Positions 13,711 through 22,308 of a stretch of 35,486 nucleotides of DNA are shown here, piece after piece (position 1 is the stretch's first letter; each line of letters starts with the position of its first letter). The position numbers were made by a program, and so were the translations under genes. Under the pieces are notes generated by a model. The model made no database searches. It had not been told where the DNA came from and worked only from the letters and a program-made list of their open reading frames with translations. This DNA is from Christensenellaceae bacterium (GTDB lineage Bacteria > Bacillota > Clostridia > Christensenellales > CAG-138). The stretch covers positions 1 through 35,486 of the forward strand of contig JAFLSU010000017.1 of assembly GCA_022510765.1 (NCBI GenBank). The letters are read 5' to 3'.

Positions 13711-14994
13711 ATGTCAGAACTTACTAAAATAGAGAACGGAAAGGTAAGATTCGAGCTTCGAATCTCAGCCGAAGAATACACTAAAGCACTCAATAGCGCA
13801 TACAGACGTTTGGGCGGCAAATACACAATACCCGGATTCCGCAAGGGTAAGGCCCCCCGCAGGGTCATCGAAAACAGCTACGGCCATGATGTCTTCTGGG
13901 ATAATGAATTCGATGCGCTCGTTCAGCATGCATATTCCGAAGCGCTCGCAGAGCATAATGTTACTCCGGAACTTCAGCCTAAGATCGTATTTACCGAGGT
14001 TTCCGAAGAAAACGGCATCGCGTTCACTGCTGAAGTCGTACTGCGTCCCGAAGTCAAGCTTGGTCAATATAAGGGTATAGAAGCCGAAAAGACGGAGTAT
14101 AATGTTACAGATGAGGATGTTAATAAGGAGATCGATCGCAGGCGCGAATCCATGGCTCGCACCGTCAACGTTGAGCGCCCCGTTCAGGAAGGCGATACCG
14201 TTGTGCTGGATTTTGCGGGCTTCCTCGGCGAAGAACAGTTTGAAGGAGGCACTGCCGAAAATTACAGTCTGAAGATAGGTTCTCATACCTTTATACCCGG
14301 TTTCGAGGAACAGATGGTCGGTATGAACATCGGCGAGACCCGCGATCTCAACGTGACCTTCCCCGCCGACTATCAGGCGGAAAACCTTGCCGGCAAGGAT
14401 GTTATCTTCAAGGTAACCGTCCACTCCATCAGCGTTGATGAGCTCCCTGAGTTCGATGCCGACTTCGTTCAGGATACATCGGAATTCGATACGGTTGAAG
14501 ACTATACTGCCGATGTACGCCGTGAGCTCGAAGAAAGAGCCGCTATGAATGTTAAGAACGACTTTATCAACAAGGTCGTTCAGACGGCTATCGATAACGC
14601 TGAGGTCGAAATACACGAGGATATCATAAACGAGGAGATCGAAGGGCAGATACAGCATTTCTCCGATCAGCTCCGTTCCCTTGGTACCGATCTTGACGGG
14701 TATCTCGAGTACGCAAACCTTACCATTGACGACATCCGCGCCGATTATCGCAAAGGCGCAGAGTCAAATCTGAAGTCGCAGTATGTATTGCTTGCCATCA
14801 TAGAGGCCGAAAATATTCAGCCAAACGAGGATAACTATCGCAATGCCATACGCGAATCGGAGGCTTGCAGGAGAGAGCATTGGGATGACGCAAGGATCGA
14901 AGAGGAGCTTGCTGGCAACCGCATGAGGTATGCATCCGCCGCGCTGTACGACGCAACATTCAGCATGCTTGTTGAGAATGCTGTCGCTAAGTAA
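13711..14994 (+). CDS. tig: Trigger factor
   Basis: Trigger factor is a ribosome-bound chaperone and prolyl isomerase that meets nascent chains at the exit tunnel. The 427-residue length is normal. The N-terminal ribosome-binding domain carries the signature GFRKGKAPRR at 42-51. An FKBP-type isomerase domain spans about 150-245 (GDTVVLDFAGF, then FIPGFEEQMVGM). The C-terminal chaperone arms are helical and acidic. ATG 13711 has GGAGG 5 bp upstream, and an upstream in-frame extension is not supported. It is followed 36 bp later by clpP and then clpX, the classic Firmicute order, placing folding and degradation of new proteins together. Confidence 0.97.
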   Translation: MSELTKIENGKVRFELRISAEEYTKALNSAYRRLGGKYTIPGFRKGKAPRRVIENSYGHDVFWDNEFDALVQHAYSEALAEHNVTPELQPKIVFTEVSEENGIAFTAEVVLRPEVKLGQYKGIEAEKTEYNVTDEDVNKEIDRRRESMARTVNVERPVQEGDTVVLDFAGFLGEEQFEGGTAENYSLKIGSHTFIPGFEEQMVGMNIGETRDLNVTFPADYQAENLAGKDVIFKVTVHSISVDELPEFDADFVQDTSEFDTVEDYTADVRRELEERAAMNVKNDFINKVVQTAIDNAEVEIHEDIINEEIEGQIQHFSDQLRSLGTDLDGYLEYANLTIDDIRADYRKGAESNLKSQYVLLAIIEAENIQPNEDNYRNAIRESEACRREHWDDARIEEELAGNRMRYASAALYDATFSMLVENAVAK

Positions 14995-15030
14995 TTTTTA
15001 AGCAATCAACTATAGAATGAGGAGGTCAAC

Positions 15031-15618
15031 ATGAGCAGCTTGATTCCGATAGTTGTCGAACAAACCAATAAAGGCGAAAGGTCTTATGATATTTACTCCC
15101 GCCTGTTGAAGGATCGCATTATCTTTTTGGGTTCTCCCGTTACCGATGACGAGGCAAACCTCATCATCGCACAGATGCTGTTTTTGGAGGCCGATGACCC
15201 CGATAAGGATATATACCTCTATATCAACAGCCCCGGCGGTGTTGTCTCCGCCGGACTGGCCATCTATGATACGATGCAGTATATTCGCTGCGATGTGTGT
15301 ACGATCTGCATGGGCATGGCCGCATCCATGGGCGCATTCCTGCTTGCGGCAGGCGCAAAGGGAAAGCGCAAGGCGCTGCCGAACAGTGAGATAATGATCC
15401 ATCAGCCCTCCGGCGGTGCGCAGGGACAGGCAAGCGACATAAAGATCCATGCCGAACAGATACTTCGCACAAAGAAAAAGCTGAATGAGATCCTCGCAAG
15501 CCGTACCGGCAAACCCATTGAGGTTATAGAAGCTGATACTGAGAGAGATAATTTCCTCACGGCGGAACAGGCACTTGAATATGGTCTTATCGATGAGATC
15601 GTTCCGCCGAGAAGATAG
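15031..15618 (+). CDS. clpP: ATP-dependent Clp protease proteolytic subunit
   Basis: ClpP forms the tetradecameric serine protease chamber used by ClpX. The 195-residue protein has the complete catalytic triad: Ser99 in GMAASMGA, His124 in IMIHQPSGG and Asp173 in ADTERDNF. The strand motif YINSPGG (64-70) and the head-domain loop GAQGQASD are also present. The first residues, [12 protein letters not shown], match the axial loop region, so the start at ATG 15031 is right; GAGGAGG lies 6 bp before it. It is 36 bp after tig. About 180 bp separate it from clpX. That gap contains the inverted repeat GTCTGAAA/TTTCAGAC near 15637 but no T tract, so it may fine-tune rather than end transcription. Confidence 0.97.
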   Translation: MSSLIPIVVEQTNKGERSYDIYSRLLKDRIIFLGSPVTDDEANLIIAQMLFLEADDPDKDIYLYINSPGGVVSAGLAIYDTMQYIRCDVCTICMGMAASMGAFLLAAGAKGKRKALPNSEIMIHQPSGGAQGQASDIKIHAEQILRTKKKLNEILASRTGKPIEVIEADTERDNFLTAEQALEYGLIDEIVPPRR

Positions 15619-15758
15619 TATATAAATAGGCGTTAGGTCTGAAATGTTTGTTTTCAGACAAGGTTTGGCGGCTTTCATTGCGCAGGTGGGTTTTTCTCAT
15701 CAAAACACATCGCGTATCGACTTTGATTATGCTTCCAAAACCCGCCGAATTTCCCAAG

Positions 15759-15798
15759 AAAGGAGGCTTTCGCCTTAGCGAAAGCCATGGTCATAATA
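15759..15798 (+). promoter_or_regulatory. Hairpin between the clpX ribosome binding site and start codon
   Basis: AAAGGAGG (15759-15766) is a strong ribosome binding site but lies 32 bp from the clpX start at 15799. Between them GGCTTTCGC (15765-15773) and GCGAAAGCC (15778-15786) form a perfect 9-bp stem with a CTTA loop. Folding the stem would bring the site to about 12 nt from the ATG. Confidence 0.65.
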
Positions 15799-17061
15799 AT
15801 GGCAAAATATGATGACATTGATACGATAAAATGTTCCTTCTGCCACAAGACGCAGGACCAGGTCAATCGCATCCTTGCCGGCCCCGGCGTGTACATCTGC
15901 AATGAGTGCGTTGAGCTTTGTCAGGAGATTCTTGATGACGGCGCATCATCCGATGAAGAACATGTCGAGCGCACAGAGGAGCTGCCAAAGCCCAAGGATA
16001 TAGTACAGATCCTTAACGACTATGTCATCGGGCAGGATCACGCAAAAAGGGCGCTTGCGGTTGCCGTCTACAACCACTACAAGCGCATCTATGCCAAGAA
16101 CACGAAAACCGATGCCGAGCTTGGCAAGAGCAATATAGTTATGCTCGGGCCTACTGGCTGCGGAAAGACCCTGCTCGCGGAGACTCTCGCAAGGGTTCTT
16201 GATGTGCCGTTTGCCGTTGCCGACGCGACCGCTTTGACCGAAGCGGGCTATGTGGGCGAGGACGTTGAAAACATCCTCCTTAAGCTGCTTCAGGCATGCG
16301 ATTACGATGTTGAACGTGCGCAAAAGGGTATCATATACATCGATGAAATCGATAAAATTGCACGCAAAAGCGAAAACCCCTCCATCACCAGGGACGTTTC
16401 CGGCGAGGGTGTACAGCAGGCTCTGCTTAAGATCCTTGAAGGTACCGTGGCATCCGTTCCGCCCCAGGGCGGCAGAAAGCATCCGCATCAGGACTTTATC
16501 CAGATAGATACCACGAATATCCTCTTCATCTGCGGTGGTGCGTTTGCGGGCATTGAAAACATAATCAAAAAGCGCATCGGCAAAAAGAGCATGGGCTTCG
16601 GTGCGGATATACAATCCAATGTTGACAAGGATATTGGAGAAACGCTCAAGGAGATACTGCCCGAGGATCTGTTGAAATTCGGTCTTATCCCCGAGTTCAT
16701 CGGTCGTGTGCCGATCATTGTAACGCTCGAACAGCTTACCGAAGAAGCAATGGTCAGCATCCTTACCGAGCCAAAGAATGCGCTCGTGAAGCAATACAAA
16801 CGTCTTTTTGAGATGGACAATGTTGAGCTTGAGTTCGACCCCAACGCACTAAGCGAGGTAGCAAAGCTTACAGTTAAGCGCGATACCGGCGCAAGAGGAC
16901 TTCGTGCCATTCTTGAGGACATAATGCTCCCCGTTATGTATGAAATGCCATCCAGGAACGATGTGCATAAGGTCATTATAACGAAGGATTCCATACTTAA
17001 AAAAGCCGAACCCATCTGCGTCTATAAAGGCACCGACGGAAATCAGGGTAAGTCCGCATAG
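15799..17061 (+). CDS. clpX: ATP-dependent Clp protease ATP-binding subunit ClpX
   Basis: ClpX is the AAA+ unfoldase that feeds substrates to ClpP. The 420-residue protein has the N-terminal zinc-binding domain (Cys12, Cys15, Cys34, Cys37). It has Walker A GPTGCGKT, the pore loop AGYVGED and Walker [11 protein letters not shown]. The ClpP-docking loop reads MGF in place of the usual IGF (KKSMGFGAD), a conservative change. The C-terminal [13 protein letters not shown] is typical. I chose ATG 15799 ([15 protein letters not shown]) because relatives begin just there. ATG 15787 is in frame but sits flush against a hairpin. It completes tig-clpP-clpX. The 3' gap of 95 bp has imperfect GATAAGGC repeats and no clear terminator. 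Confidence 0.97.
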   Translation: MAKYDDIDTIKCSFCHKTQDQVNRILAGPGVYICNECVELCQEILDDGASSDEEHVERTEELPKPKDIVQILNDYVIGQDHAKRALAVAVYNHYKRIYAKNTKTDAELGKSNIVMLGPTGCGKTLLAETLARVLDVPFAVADATALTEAGYVGEDVENILLKLLQACDYDVERAQKGIIYIDEIDKIARKSENPSITRDVSGEGVQQALLKILEGTVASVPPQGGRKHPHQDFIQIDTTNILFICGGAFAGIENIIKKRIGKKSMGFGADIQSNVDKDIGETLKEILPEDLLKFGLIPEFIGRVPIIVTLEQLTEEAMVSILTEPKNALVKQYKRLFEMDNVELEFDPNALSEVAKLTVKRDTGARGLRAILEDIMLPVMYEMPSRNDVHKVIITKDSILKKAEPICVYKGTDGNQGKSA

Positions 17062-17156
17062 CTGATAAGGCCGCATGGCAGATAAGGCTGCGCAGTGTTT
17101 GGTGGCTCTCTGCTGAATCGGATGCAGTATATATAAAATCACTAAAGAGGCTTAAA

Positions 17157-17909
17157 ATGAAGATTGTACGTGCAAAACATAATGACTCAACCTTTTACGG
17201 CGTGATCGATGGGCAAACCGTTAATAGGCTTGCCCACGAGCCTTATTCGGGTATCGAATATATGGGGATCAGCTACGCACTTGATGAAGTAACTCTCCTA
17301 GCGCCCGCCGAACCGAGCAAGATCGTTGCCGTCGGTAAGAATTACAAGGCTCACGCCGATGAGATGGGCGAAGGCCACCCCGCAGAGCCGCTGCTTTTCA
17401 TCAAGCCAAACACATGCATCGTTGGCAACGGCGATGATGTCGTTTATCCCGAAATTAGCAAGCGCCTTGATTACGAGGGCGAGCTTGGCGTTGTAATCGG
17501 CAAAACCGCCAAGAATGTCCAAAAGGGTGAATCAGGCAATTATATTTTTGGTTACACCTGCTTAAACGATGTAACCGCAAGGGATATTCAAAAGTCCGAT
17601 CCGCAGTGGACAAGGGGCAAGAGCTTCGATACCTTCTGCCCAATCGGGCCGCATATCGAGACCGAACTTGACGCCATGAACGCGGATATATCCACCCGTG
17701 TCAACGGTGAGATAAAGCAGGATTCCAATACCCGCTGCATGACGCACGATATTGACACCCTGATCTGCTATATTACACAATGCATGACGCTGCTGCCCGG
17801 CGATATTGTTGCGACGGGTACGCCCGAGGGTATCGGCAGTATGCAGCGCGGCGACACCGTTGAGGTCGAGATCAAGGGCATTGGCGTGCTTAAAAACAGG
17901 ATAATCTAA
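17157..17909 (+). CDS. Fumarylacetoacetate hydrolase family protein
   Basis: This 250-residue enzyme belongs to the FAH family of metal-dependent hydrolases, decarboxylases and isomerases acting on beta-diketo or oxaloacetate-like acids. The N-terminal 60 residues are the short FAH lid domain. The catalytic domain shows IVAVGKNYKAHADEM and the metal-binding YEGELGVVIG. It also shows NDVTARDIQ with WTRGKSFDTFCPIGP, and GDIVATGTPEGIG. The exact substrate is not readable; single-domain relatives include oxaloacetate tautomerase and acylpyruvase. ATG 17157 has AGAGG 7 bp upstream. It lies between clpX and rqcH on the same strand, 28 bp before rqcH, but shares no obvious pathway with them. Confidence 0.88.
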   Translation: MKIVRAKHNDSTFYGVIDGQTVNRLAHEPYSGIEYMGISYALDEVTLLAPAEPSKIVAVGKNYKAHADEMGEGHPAEPLLFIKPNTCIVGNGDDVVYPEISKRLDYEGELGVVIGKTAKNVQKGESGNYIFGYTCLNDVTARDIQKSDPQWTRGKSFDTFCPIGPHIETELDAMNADISTRVNGEIKQDSNTRCMTHDIDTLICYITQCMTLLPGDIVATGTPEGIGSMQRGDTVEVEIKGIGVLKNRII

Positions 17910-17937
17910 AGTAGAATCGCTTAGACAAGTCTTTTAA

Positions 17938-19635
17938 ATGGATGGTCTGACGCTTGCCGCCTCCATAATCGAGCTAAAAAAGCTCATTGGAGGCAGAATA
18001 GAAAAGATACAACAGCCCGAAAAATACGAGCTGTTGTTTTCTGTGCATTCAAACGGCATTTCAAGCAGAATTTTGATCTCCTCATCGCCCGATAACTGTA
18101 GGATACAGCTAACAAACGAAAAGCGCGTCTCCCCCATCGACGCTCCGATGTTTCTCATGCTACTGCGTAAGCATCTTCTCGGTGCGCGAATAACGGATGT
18201 GCTTCAGCCCAACCTTGACCGCATAGTTATATTTCGGTTTGATACTTTAAACGAGCTGAGCGATCGTACAAGCTATCATCTCATTTGTGAGATCATGGGC
18301 AAGCACTCCAATATCATTCTTGTGGACGATATGGGGAACATCATCGATGCAATCAGGCGCGTATCGCCTGCCATGAGCAGCGTGCGTTTAATATTGCCCA
18401 AGCTTAAATATGAGTTTCCCCCCATTCAGGAGAAATCCGACCCCTCCAAATCTACAAGTGATGATTTTTTCAAGGTGCTTTGTAGTGCGGCACGACCGGA
18501 AAAAGCTTTATCCGTGGCATTTTATGGGCTCTCGCCCGGCATAGCATCGATGCTGCTTGCTCATTGCGGTTTTGATGCCGCGAACCCAACAAATGCTGCA
18601 AAGCAGTTGACTAAGTTTTATTCGAATCTATTGGCAGGTCGTTTCACTCCGTGCATTCTGACCGTAGGAAGCGCAAATACGCTGCTTCCGTTTACCCCCG
18701 CAACAGGTGAATGCCGAATCTTTGAAAGCATGGGAGATGCAGCCGACGAATTCTACCGCGCTCGCTCCGAAGGTGAAAGCATTAAGCGGCGTACCTCAGC
18801 ATTAGAGAGAATAATCACCAACAATATCAAGCGGCTTGAGCGCAAGATGGATAATTTCAGCATTTCCATTTGTGAGGATGCTGAAATCGAGCGGTTACGC
18901 CTCTATGGTGAGCTTTTGACCGCGAATATGTATTCACTCCCTGCCCCCAGCAAAACCGCCATGGTTCAGAACTATTATCTTGACCCACCAGAGAGCGTTA
19001 TCATTCCATTGGATGATATGCTGTCCGTTGCCGATAACGCCCAGCTCTACTTCAAAAAGTATCGTAAATCCAAATCGGCTCAGGAGGCTGCCGTTGTTCA
19101 GCGTGATGCTGCCGCGAGTGAGCTAAAATACTTTGAAGGTCTGTATTCCGATTTGGCTCAATGCCTGACGGATTCGGATCTCGAGGAAATTCGCAGCGAA
19201 CTTGTACAGCTCGGCTATATCCATAATTCTAACCGCAAGCGCGCTAAGCTGCCGCAATCCAAGCCTCATCGGTATCAGTCGTCCGACGGTATTGAAATAT
19301 CCGTAGGCAAAAACAACACTCAAAACGATAGATTGACTTTTAAGCAGTCCTCACCGGAGGATACTTGGCTGCACACCAAGGATATCCACGGCTCCCATGT
19401 CATCATCCATAAATCGGGCGAAATCCCCGACACGACGCTGCTTGAAGCCGCAATGCTTGCCGCGTTTTACTCCCAGGCCAAGGATTCCGCCACGGTTCCG
19501 GTTGATTATACAAAACGCCGCTATGTTAAAAAGCCCTCCGGTGCTAAACCCGGTATGGTCGTTTATACCAACCAGCGAACTGTTTACGTCACGCCGGAGC
19601 GCAGCAGGATCGAGACCATCAAAAAGCTGTCATAG
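17938..19635 (+). CDS. rqcH: Rqc2 homolog RqcH (NFACT protein)
   Basis: RqcH binds stalled 50S subunits and adds C-terminal alanine tails to incomplete proteins, marking them for ClpXP. The 565-residue protein has the NFACT-N domain opening with LTLAASIIELKKLIGGRIEKI. It has the key Asp-Arg pair in LQPNLDRIVIF, then CEIMGKHSNIILVD. A coiled-coil middle (about 280-440) and NFACT-R (DTWLHTKDIHGSHVII, YTKRRYVKKPSGAKPGMV) follow. Older annotations call it fibronectin-binding protein. ATG 17938 matches the family N-terminus, yet no Shine-Dalgarno is visible in the preceding 25 bp. Being near clpP and clpX is functionally apt, since alanine-tailed proteins are ClpXP substrates. Confidence 0.93.
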   Translation: MDGLTLAASIIELKKLIGGRIEKIQQPEKYELLFSVHSNGISSRILISSSPDNCRIQLTNEKRVSPIDAPMFLMLLRKHLLGARITDVLQPNLDRIVIFRFDTLNELSDRTSYHLICEIMGKHSNIILVDDMGNIIDAIRRVSPAMSSVRLILPKLKYEFPPIQEKSDPSKSTSDDFFKVLCSAARPEKALSVAFYGLSPGIASMLLAHCGFDAANPTNAAKQLTKFYSNLLAGRFTPCILTVGSANTLLPFTPATGECRIFESMGDAADEFYRARSEGESIKRRTSALERIITNNIKRLERKMDNFSISICEDAEIERLRLYGELLTANMYSLPAPSKTAMVQNYYLDPPESVIIPLDDMLSVADNAQLYFKKYRKSKSAQEAAVVQRDAAASELKYFEGLYSDLAQCLTDSDLEEIRSELVQLGYIHNSNRKRAKLPQSKPHRYQSSDGIEISVGKNNTQNDRLTFKQSSPEDTWLHTKDIHGSHVIIHKSGEIPDTTLLEAAMLAAFYSQAKDSATVPVDYTKRRYVKKPSGAKPGMVVYTNQRTVYVTPERSRIETIKKLS

Positions 19636-19713
19636 TGCCTTGGTTTTCGATTATCGCATAGTGTCAAGCATGGGTCTGAATGCTATGTAAAAAAATCAAC
19701 GTTATTATTGCAA

Positions 19714-20631
19714 TTACGCAATCAGATTCCGCACATCCGAAAGGCGTTCTCCGAAGAGTGCGGAATTTATTGCATCCGAGACTATTCCTGCCATGTCCGT
19801 TACGATTGCATCAATATCCTTTGGAGTGACTATCATCTCGCCCATATGCTTTGAAATCACCTGCTCCGCCAGCTCCTTAAGATGCTCCTCATCGTTATGA
19901 AGCCCTGTTTCATCCGCGATCAGTCCTATAGTATCCTGTGAAATCGTGCTTGCATACACGACAAGAGGGACGCCTATCGCTATCACGGGAACTCCGAGGC
20001 TTTCCTTACTTAAATCCGCACGCTTGTTTCCTACTCCGGAGCCCGGGCTTATACCTGCATCGGAGAGCTGAATAGTAGTGCTTATCCTTGCGGCACGCCT
20101 TGATGCAAGTGAATCGATCGCAATTATGATGTCGGGCTTGGTTCTTTCCACAACGCCTTTTACCACGTCCATGGTCTCCACTCCCGTTAAGCCGAGTACG
20201 CCGGGAGCGATCGCGCATACGCTTGCTACCGGGTATTCAAATGCCTCCGGCATGTACTCCTTGATATGTCTGGTAACATGTATGCGCCCCACCACCTCGG
20301 GTCCAAGTGAATCCGGGGTAACGCGATGGTTGCCTAAGCCCACCACGAGTACGGTACACTCGCTTGCGTCCCTTCCTATCAGAGCATTCAGCTCTTTTTT
20401 TAGACACGCCGACATATGCTCGAACAGATCCAAAGGACGCATGACTAGATCCGGGGCATCAAGTGAAATATATCTTCCCTTCGCCTTGCCAATCTTTGCG
20501 GAAGCCTCATCCGAAAGTATATTAATGCGCTTTATTGCAATTTCCCCATCGTTTTCATCTTTCTCCTCGATGCCTCCAAGCTTTGGGTTCATTTCCCTAA
20601 GCTCCATGGCAAGATCCGTATAAATACTCAC
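19714..20631 (-). CDS. gpr: Germination protease GPR
   Basis: GPR degrades small acid-soluble spore proteins when spores germinate; it is made as a zymogen that cleaves itself. The 305-residue protein is of slightly short family length. The N-terminal YTDLAMEL resembles the SASP-like cleavage region. VVGLGNHRVTPDSLGPEV and VCAIAPGVLGLTGVET, together with IIIAIDSLASRR and GSGVGNKR, are strongly conserved GPR blocks. The start is GTG at 20629-20631, with GGAGG 5 bp upstream. It is convergent with rqcH across 78 bp that hold no strong terminator. Forespore sigma-G control is expected from the family, but I found no convincing sigma-G boxes. The upstream 317 bp contain an AAA-loop mini-hairpin and a long-distance inverted repeat. 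Confidence 0.95.
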   Translation of the reverse strand: MSIYTDLAMELREMNPKLGGIEEKDENDGEIAIKRINILSDEASAKIGKAKGRYISLDAPDLVMRPLDLFEHMSACLKKELNALIGRDASECTVLVVGLGNHRVTPDSLGPEVVGRIHVTRHIKEYMPEAFEYPVASVCAIAPGVLGLTGVETMDVVKGVVERTKPDIIIAIDSLASRRAARISTTIQLSDAGISPGSGVGNKRADLSKESLGVPVIAIGVPLVVYASTISQDTIGLIADETGLHNDEEHLKELAEQVISKHMGEMIVTPKDIDAIVTDMAGIVSDAINSALFGERLSDVRNLIA

Positions 20632-20706
20632 AACTTCCTCCCTCTGCCGACTCGGTCAAAAATTACTAAGAATGTACCGTCGGCGAAATATCTTTTGTTA
20701 ACATTC

Positions 20707-20719
20707 TGCGCAAAGCGCA
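20707..20719. repeat. AAA-loop mini-hairpin upstream of gpr
   Basis: TGCGC (20707-20711) and GCGCA (20715-20719) flank AAA. It is of the same build as the mini-hairpins at 3360, 6760, 8456 and 33313. Confidence 0.5.
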
Positions 20720-20778
20720 CCTCAAATATGAATTTAAGGTCTTGTCAACACAATATATTCAAAAAAACGCTATATCTA

Positions 20779-20871
20779 ATATTAACATACTGCTAAAACC
20801 TTGACTGATATGCACTTCAAAAGCATACAATACCAGTACATGTAATAAATGATTTATACGTATGTTAATAT
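20779..20871. repeat. Distant 12-bp inverted repeat in the gpr/rpsT intergenic region
   Basis: ATATTAACATAC (20779-20790) and its exact reverse complement GTATGTTAATAT (20860-20871) are 69 bp apart. They lie between the divergent gpr and rpsT genes. They could be paired operator sites or the ends of a tiny element; no ORF lies between them. Confidence 0.6.
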
Positions 20872-20883
20872 ACAAAAAAACAC

Positions 20884-20912
20884 TTGCATATTGCGCAATA
20901 TGGTGTTATAAT
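20884..20912 (+). promoter_or_regulatory. rpsT promoter with a perfect palindrome in its spacer
   Basis: TTGCAT (20884-20889), a 17-bp spacer and a perfect TATAAT (20907-20912). The 16-bp palindrome CATATTGCGCAATATG (20887-20902) overlaps the -35 and fills most of the spacer, a position where a bound protein would block RNA polymerase. Confidence 0.65.
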
Positions 20913-20948
20913 TGCCTTTGTTTGAGAATTCAAAGGAGGTGAACCGAT

Positions 20949-21209
20949 TTGGCAAACATTAAGTCAGCGATGAAGCGTGTCAAGATCTCCCAGGCACAGA
21001 ATCTGCGCAACCGTATGATTCTTTCCGAAACCAAGACCGCTATCAAAAAGTTTGACAAGGCTTTGGAGTCTAACGATGGGGCTGCTATCAACGATACCTA
21101 CACCGTCGCAGTCAGCAAGGTAGACAAAGCTGTCACCAAGGGCGTTATCCATAAGAACGCGGCCAATCGTAAAAAGGCTCAGCTTGCTAAAAAGCTGGCA
21201 GCCAAATAA
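20949..21209 (+). CDS. rpsT: 30S ribosomal protein S20
   Basis: S20 binds 16S rRNA early in 30S assembly. The 86-residue, Lys-rich helical protein begins MANIKSAMKRVKISQAQNLRN and contains KGVIHKNAANRKKAQLAKKL, both diagnostic. The start codon is TTG (20949-20951), placed by the strong AAAGGAGG upstream and by the family N-terminus. A TTG start for rpsT is also known in Escherichia coli, where it is linked to autoregulation; whether that holds here is inference. It has its own promoter and terminator, so it is monocistronic. The gene is divergent from gpr and convergent with the holA operon. Confidence 0.97.
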   Translation: MANIKSAMKRVKISQAQNLRNRMILSETKTAIKKFDKALESNDGAAINDTYTVAVSKVDKAVTKGVIHKNAANRKKAQLAKKLAAK

Positions 21210-21240
21210 GGTTTATCACGCGATTAACCCGGTTTTTAAA

Positions 21241-21270
21241 GATCGATCCCGCAGGGTCGGTCTTTTGCTG
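21241..21270 (+). terminator. Terminator after rpsT
   Basis: GATCGATCCC pairs with GGGTCGGTC around a GCA loop, with one bulged base and one G-U pair, and is followed by TTTTGCTGTTTTATTTTTT. It lies about 30 bp past the rpsT stop. Confidence 0.7.
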
Positions 21271-21330
21271 TTTTATTTTTTGACGTTTACTTTTAAGGAT
21301 TTTACTGCTATTTGTGAAAAGGTACGCACC

Positions 21331-22308
21331 TCACCATCTGAAGCTGAGCATGTTTGCCTCGATCACTCTGCTCGCTTTAATGCCGCCCGTCATCATATTG
21401 TAGCCCACGTTCGCGAGTTTATAAACCATCTCCGCAAGCTGCTCGGAGCTATATTTTCTTGCGGCAGCGCATGCCTTGTTGTTAGCGAATCTACTCCCCT
21501 CCATTTTTGCGGCGGCCGCAGCTTGGTTTAGTCCTCCATCCATAAGCCTTCGCCCCTCGAGCATCAGTTTGAAGCGTGACTCCAAAAATGCGGCGATCCC
21601 AAGCGCTTCGTCCTCATCCTCAAGTATCGCATGGAGCGCACGCATTCCGTCCGCAAGCTTACCTGCGATAAAGCAATCCAGCATCTCAAAAACCTGGTAT
21701 TCAATATTCCCGACTGTACACAGGGACAGCGTTTGCGGAGTGATCACTCCCCCGTCACCAACCATGTCGATCGCCTTTTTCAGCTCATTGCTTACGCTCG
21801 TCATATCGGTGCCAACGAGCGCAACAAGCGTCCGCGCGGTGTTCCTGTCCAAACCAACACCCTGCTCCGCCGCCGTTTTCATGCACCACTTCATGACATC
21901 GCTCTCGCTAAGCTCGGAAAACAGCACATCATGCCCCATCGACCTAAAGCCTTTGAGCAGGACGGAGCGTTCCTGAAGCGCTCCATTTATGTCCAAAAGA
22001 AATACCGTCGATTCGGGCATACCCCTCAGGTATGATATGAGCGCATCGTTATCAATTCCGGCAGCCAAGCCATGGCAGATGACGAGCCGCTTATCCGCAA
22101 ACAGCGGCAGCGTCTCGCATGCATCAAAAACCATATCCATGGTCGCATCGACAAGCACCGTAAGGTTAAATGCGCGCATGTCCGTAGGAATCAAAAACTC
22201 ACAAGACTTTATTGCCCTATCCTTAACGAACCGCTCCTCACCATACAGCAAATATGCGCCGCTAAGCTCGGATCGCTTTATCAATTCAAAAAAATCGTTA
22301 TGGTTCAT
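21331..22308 (-). CDS. holA: DNA polymerase III subunit delta
   Basis: The delta subunit opens the sliding clamp as part of the replicative clamp loader. The 325-residue length is normal. Typical features are the N-terminal AYLLYGEERFVKDRA (a degenerate P-loop region), LPLFADKRLVICHG, and AILEDEDEALGIAAFLESRFKLMLEGRRLMDGG in the C-terminal collar domain. ATG 22308 overlaps the comEC stop as ATGA, so it is translationally coupled and last in the operon. comEC next to holA is a common Firmicute order, which strengthens the call. The 3' end converges on rpsT with about 60 bp to its terminator. Confidence 0.93.
   Translation of the reverse strand: MNHNDFFELIKRSELSGAYLLYGEERFVKDRAIKSCEFLIPTDMRAFNLTVLVDATMDMVFDACETLPLFADKRLVICHGLAAGIDNDALISYLRGMPESTVFLLDINGALQERSVLLKGFRSMGHDVLFSELSESDVMKWCMKTAAEQGVGLDRNTARTLVALVGTDMTSVSNELKKAIDMVGDGGVITPQTLSLCTVGNIEYQVFEMLDCFIAGKLADGMRALHAILEDEDEALGIAAFLESRFKLMLEGRRLMDGGLNQAAAAAKMEGSRFANNKACAAARKYSSEQLAEMVYKLANVGYNMMTGGIKASRVIEANMLSFRW

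Noticed and set aside
13765..14658. 297-codon minus-strand frame inside tig
   Set aside because: Long only because tig has few antisense stops; there is no start site, the composition is shadow-like, and tig is certain.
17062..17156. Terminator after clpX
   Set aside because: The repeated GATAAGGC segments do not pair into a stable stem and no T tract follows.
19700..19725. Terminator at the gpr 3' end
   Set aside because: ATTGC/GCAAT gives only a 5-bp AT-rich stem overlapping the stop codon, and the T tract is about 20 bp further on.
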